Source of the DNA: Epiperipatus broadwayi | Lineage: Eukaryota > Onychophora > Udeonychophora > Euonychophora > Peripatidae | Assembly (NCBI GenBank): GCA_028023455.1 | Contig: JAQFVV010012405.1 | Span: forward strand, 186,001-250,000 | Direction: 5' to 3' | Length of the DNA stretch: 64,000 nucleotides | Part shown: positions 59,940-64,000 of the stretch, in pieces | How the letters are laid out: each line of letters begins with the position of its first letter | Position numbering within the stretch: the first letter of the stretch is position 1 | Position numbers and translations under genes: made by a program | The notes under the pieces: model-generated | What the model saw: the letters and a program-made list of their open reading frames with translations, nothing else | What the model was told of the DNA's origin: nothing | Database searches by the model: none

Positions 59940-60402
59940 AATAAAGTATTTATTTGCATAGTGCTATGTTAATAAATTGTAATTGTAAATTAGCAATCAG
60001 GCTAATGCACATGCGCTTTACAGATTTTAAATTATACATAAATGAATACTCTCATTATCAAACACAAGATAAAGTCTTTATGAAAAGATAGAATGAACCC
60101 ATCTATCCTTTCAACCCAAATGTTTAAGTATGTGCCAATGTTAAGTGTTTGGAGATGAGAGCATGAAGATATTAAGCAGTCAGTTTGAATTACTTTATTA
60201 TGCATCAATGAATAACACTTGCAAAATTATTTAAAATTTATTATATGTCATTCTTAGTTGAAGTTAAATATATATATATATATATAATTAGGTATTTATT
60301 TATATAGTGCTATGTTAATAAATTGTAATTGTAAATTAGCGATCAGCTAATACACATGCACTTTACAGATTTTAAACTATACACAGATGAATACTCTCAT
60401 TA
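59940..60402. repeat. Structured dimeric repeat, locus 2 (345-bp period), inserted in RTE copy 3
   Basis: ATAAATTGTAATTGTAAATT and the next about 65 bases occur at 59972 and again at 60317 (period 345). As at 32.1 kb, the second unit stops at GAATACTCTCAT. Stems: 60082-60092 with 60102-60112 (GAAAAGATAGA/TCTATCCTTTC, 10 of 11) and 60049-60055 with 60155-60161 (CTCTCAT/ATGAGAG, 7 of 7). RTE homology stops on both sides of the block (GATATTAAT to the left, ATTATAATTCC to the right), so it arrived as a discrete insertion. Confidence 0.85.
60271..60289. repeat. (AT)n run inside the structured repeat
   Basis: Short alternating A/T tract near the end of the first unit. Confidence 0.8.
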
Positions 60403-61878
60403 TAATTCCAATGTTACATGGAGCTTTTATCTTCATAAATTTAATTGCATGACTTACTTCATTTGAAATGTTGACCAATTCAAAAAATATACTAACAGGA
60501 TACTTTTTTTTTGCTTTTTATTGTTATATAATTCTTTATAACTCTTGTACACATTTCACGATATCATCTCTCTTTCTAGTAATAGTTCCATCTTTTTTTT
60601 AATTGTATAAATAACTATCCTAACAAAATCAATATGTTTTAACTTTTTGATACTTTTATTTTTTCCTATAGCTTTTCTTGGTAATTCACAATTTTATTTT
60701 TTTATATCATTATTAATTCTTTTTTGTACCATAGTATAATGGAACATTTTAATATATTTTTATATATTTTTTTCTTTATAAATTCTCTTATTTTAGTAAA
60801 AATTTTAATTAGTACGTTGCCAGTTTTTTGTTCCAGCTATCTAGTGTGTTTGTTATCTTCCTACTGATTTTATATCAGTCTGAACCATTTTCAAAATCTG
60901 TTAATATTTTAAAAGGATTTTCAAGTTGTAATTTAAATTTATTGGAATGTTTCTGAAGGTTAGGAATATCAACTGTGAATATTGCTTTTCTTAATAATTT
61001 TTGTGTCTATAGTTTTGCATTAAGATAATCTCATTAATTAATGATCATTTTTTTATGTTTATAACCATTAAGTACATTAACATCTTGAAATGCATATTTT
61101 CTGTTTGTCAAAATACAATCCAATTTTAGTATTTCTTCATTTAAATGTTTTCATGTCCATTTCTGAATAGCATTTTTCTTAGAGAAGAAATTCATAATAT
61201 GCAGCTTTTTTCTTTCTGAAAACTCCTCAGGTCTGAGTTCTTATTCATTGCATTTTCATCTTTCATTTTTCCCAATCCTAGCATTAAAGTCGTCCATGAC
61301 AATTTTAAAATATTGATTGATGTGATGAAAAACATTTTGTACATCCATATAAAAATCCTCAACTTCTTCATCAGAATAAGAACTTGTTGGATCATCAACT
61401 TGAATTATTGTTATTCTTCCACTTTTTATTTATATGAATCCTACTCCAATTGTGCTTCAATATTTTTACCTTTATAATGTAGTATATGTCCACTTTTTAA
61501 ATCAATTGTCTCCTCATTTTTTTGTAGTCTTACAAGATCCAACAATGTTTCTTTACTATTAAACATTTTTTATTTCAATTTATATTATCTTTTTTTCAAT
61601 TGAAAGTGATCTGCAATTGTAAGTATCTAAATAGAAAGTTATCATCAAATTTACAGCCTGGTTCACTGCATAAATACTGTTACAGTTTTAAATTATTCAT
61701 GTATTTTGTGTCCTGTTTTTAAAATTTATTCTTTAATTCTAAAATAGTAATATTACTAAAATAACTCACAATCTTGTCAGAGTTTAATTTTTTAAGACTC
61801 ACTTGTAAATTTTATAATCTAAAACAAGGCTGCTGCTTTTTACTCTAAAAGTTAGTATCATTCGATAATCTCCTACAT

Positions 61879-62365
61879 CAGGGGTGGGCAAATGGTGGTC
61901 CAAGGGCCACATGTGGCCTGCTAAGAGTTTTTATGTGGCCTGCCAAGACAATCAGAAAAATCTGCCTTGAACTGAGATTTCCTTTCCATGCATGACCGAA
62001 GATTTGTCTCGTATTTTCCACTAGGATGGCCATGTCAAACACATGTATAGTGTAGATACTATGTGCAGTGCTTCTCCACTCGATCTGGTTAATTTCAATT
62101 TTGTCTTTGCATTAGCAAATATATACATTTCCAACTTTAATGAAACCATGAACCCTCTGAAAAAATGTAAAATCAGTGATGAATGTCATGTGTTTAATGA
62201 AGAATGGACAAATATTTTTTTGGGAATACAGGGAATAAAGCAGTGTGTTTATTGTGTCATAAAAAGGTGCAGCCCTCTGCTAACTTTCGCTTCCACAAAA
62301 TGGCTCCTGATGTGGCATTCCACCAACCTCTGCAGCTCCCGAGCCAAAATAATTGCCCACCCCTG
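61879..62365 (+). mobile_element. Short hAT element with intact termini and 8-bp target duplication
   Basis: The left end CAGGGGTGGGCAA (61879-61891) and right end TTGCCCACCCCTG (62353-62365) are perfect 13-bp inverted repeats of the hAT-Charlie type. TCCTACAT lies immediately outside both ends (61871-61878 and 62366-62373): an exact 8-bp target duplication, the hallmark of hAT. The 487-bp body contains only an N-terminal transposase fragment, so it is a non-autonomous deletion derivative. The undamaged termini and duplication suggest it is younger than its surroundings. Confidence 0.95.
62147..62335 (+). pseudogene. hAT transposase N-terminal BED-type zinc-finger fragment
   Basis: KKCKISDECHVFNEEWTN is read in the frame of the ORF starting at 62043; then, after a frame change near the T run at 62213-62221, DKYFFGNTGNKAVCLLCHKK in the frame of the ORF starting at 62204. 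This fits the start of GTF2IRD2/ZBED/ZMYM6-like hAT transposases (a basic tract, FxEEWTxKYFF, then a C-x2-C finger half). Candidate distal ligands are histidines in FHKMAPDVAFH. The fragment then runs into the right terminus, with the catalytic part deleted. It can have no transposase activity; the related transposase relic at 41.1 kb covers the complementary C-terminal portion but is a separate insertion. Confidence 0.75.
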
Positions 62366-62373
62366 TCCTACAT

Positions 62374-64000
62374 CCATCTGACTAGGTTTAATTTTTTAAT
62401 TATATATATATCATTAGGAATTTTATTATTATGCATTTCTTCATAATTAAGGTATATCATTTGTTTTTCAAAACCTATTTCTAATACCAACCTATGGACC
62501 ACATTGGTGGAGTTAAAATCATGGAGCCATAATTTAAAATTGATGGAATTAACATATCAAACAAGTTACACATTGATTTTTTAAAATCACATTATACTAT
62601 TTTAGTTTTTTACAATGAGTTTGTGATATTCTTTTCTTAGAATAATTTTTGTTGTTAATATATAGTTGAAAAGTCTTGTTGATGCTTTTTTAGAAAAGGA
62701 TATATCACACTATTTTTCAATCATATTTCCATATTTATTCAGAGATTAAGCTTGAAATCTCCAGATATCTGATTGTAAAATATTATAATTTTCAGAATTA
62801 ATAAAAACTGGGTGAACAGTATTAGTCCCATTATTATACTGCTCTACATTCAAACAATAAATTAAAAAAAGCAGTGAACCAAAATCATTTTCTTAAGAAT
62901 TTCAATTACACTGGGATATTGTGAGACTTATAATACTATGAGATATAAAACTAAGCCTATGAATAATACAAAATATAACTACTTCAGAATCTGATGGCAT
63001 AAAACAATTAGATATAATTTGGAAATAAAATTAGTGTTATCCATTTTGTTAAAACCTTTTCTTAGTCAAGGAAAGTTACATCCTTTTGTTGTGAAATATT
63101 TTTAATAACATATTCATTTTATGTTAAATTGATATGAACACACTTGCCAGATTGGAATCCAAACTTCAATTTTTTGATATATATCTACTTTTGTTATCAT
63201 TGCAACTTTATCAATTTTTTGATAATCAAATAAAAGTAAATGGCTACAAAAAGATACTTAACAACTTGAGCTACTAGTTCAGCATATGCTTTGTAAATGA
63301 ATATTAGTTTCATGCCATTTTTTTTTTTTTTACATATTTTATTGCCAATAAAATATTATCAATCATTATTGTTTCAATTCCTGTGAAGGCATTAGAAACA
63401 GCAACCTTATAATCATTTGGAAATTATTACACAACCTTACACACACGATGCATTGTCTTTAAAAATATAAATATATATTTAAAGTTATTAAAAAGGAATG
63501 TTTTACTTTAATTATTAATAATTGTTCTTATAATGTTCTCTGTGGATTAATGCAGTGATAAAGGAGTAAATTCAAGAATTTAAGAGCCTTGAATTTAAGC
63601 TCAAATTATCATTTCCAGTTATCATATGATTTTCTGAACAATTAACAATTTAGTTATTTTTTATACTCTTGTAGATTTTGAAAATGAAAACTTTATAGTT
63701 ATATTTATATAGAATGTTTTTAAAAAGTTTTTAAATTTAGTTTAATAAATAAAAAATAAATAATAGATATAATAAAATATCTTTACTAACAACAAAATGA
63801 TATATAACAATAGCTGTAATATAGTCATATAGTTTAATATATGAATGTTTCCATGCATTAAGTTTATGTATCTGCCATTTAATAATCTATTATAGCATTA
63901 GTTGCTACATTCTATTTCAATGCTTAATCTCTGTTGTTGCAACATTCTATTTTTTTTATTCACAAAAATGTTTTATTTAAATCACTCCACATTTCTATCA
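62374..64000. other. No gene recognised
   Basis: AT-rich non-coding sequence to the window end; no ORF, repeat or RNA gene supported. Confidence 0.5.

Larger units (their letters stand above)
58206..61690 (-). pseudogene. RTE LINE copy 3, heavily decayed
   Basis: Reverse complement tracks copy 1 from its endonuclease start to its C-terminus. The ACTTACAATTGCAGATCACT start lies at about 61,610-61,640. The endonuclease segment (61192-61398) resembles DFYMDVQ...FKIVMGDFNARIG with frameshifts. GATATTCCTAACCTTCAGAA (61,000) and AAAAGATGGAACTATTACT (60,590) match the linker and N-terminal RT region. AGTAGGACTAAAGATAAATG (59,540) matches motif D. The AGATGGATGAATAAGAATGT block (58,260-58,285) matches RWMDEIRKC. 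Stops are everywhere. A separate element (59940-60402) interrupts it within the RT N-terminal region. Confidence 0.85.

Noticed and set aside
59940-60402. Hammerhead ribozyme in the dimeric repeat
   Set aside because: Only CTGATTG or CTGATCG/CTGATCT occur on the minus strand; the CTGANGA and GAAA cores are absent in both loci.

Overview
This window looks like a very AT-rich (strongly A/T-biased throughout) animal nuclear genome segment made almost entirely of decayed transposable elements and anonymous non-coding DNA. I see no host gene, rRNA, functional tRNA or CRISPR array. The element mix is RTE-type LINEs, an L1/Tx1-like LINE, a Jockey/CR1-like LINE, Penelope-like elements (PLEs) with GIY-YIG endonuclease, hAT-Charlie and Tigger DNA transposons, tRNA-derived SINEs and a gag-like remnant. 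This fits an invertebrate metazoan. A cephalopod is plausible and an arthropod cannot be excluded; the species is not decidable from sequence alone.

Layout. 0.5-7.8 kb: several fragments of one PLE family (GIY-YIG C-termini at 0.7, 2.2-2.7 and 7.1-7.8 kb; a reverse transcriptase piece at 2.8-3.7 kb), one inside a fold-back, plus short tandem duplications. 7.8-19 kb: mostly non-coding, with SINE/fold-back copies, a 1.3-kb Tigger-like element (13,496-14,798) with TA target duplication, and a fold-back at 16.5 kb. 19.2 kb: another PLE C-terminus. 23.3-25.7 kb: decayed L1/Tx1-like LINE. 27.4-30.7 kb: the best preserved gene-like object, an RTE LINE with all catalytic motifs but two frame breaks. 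31-34 kb: fold-back SINE copies and a structured dimeric repeat. 35.3-40.2 kb: a compound PLE with inverted arms of about 0.75 kb, direct pseudo-LTR copies, RT and GIY-YIG remnants, and a hammerhead-like motif in each arm. 41.1-42.2 kb: hAT transposase relic. 42.6-44.6 kb: Jockey/CR1-like LINE on the minus strand. 46.9-52.7 kb: a second RTE copy split by a 2.9-kb non-coding insertion. 53-56.4 kb: gag-like minus-strand remnants. 58.2-61.7 kb: a third RTE copy (minus) split by the same structured dimeric repeat seen at 32 kb. 61.88-62.37 kb: a short hAT element with perfect 13-bp terminal inverted repeats and an exact 8-bp target duplication.

The elements form layers: RTE copies 2 and 3 served as landing sites for later insertions, so nesting gives relative ages. 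The two strongest leads are the structured repeat family at 32.1 and 59.9 kb, whose hairpins show compensatory substitutions, and the hammerhead-like motifs in the PLE arms. All homology calls were made by eye from translations and from comparing copies inside the window; no database was searched.
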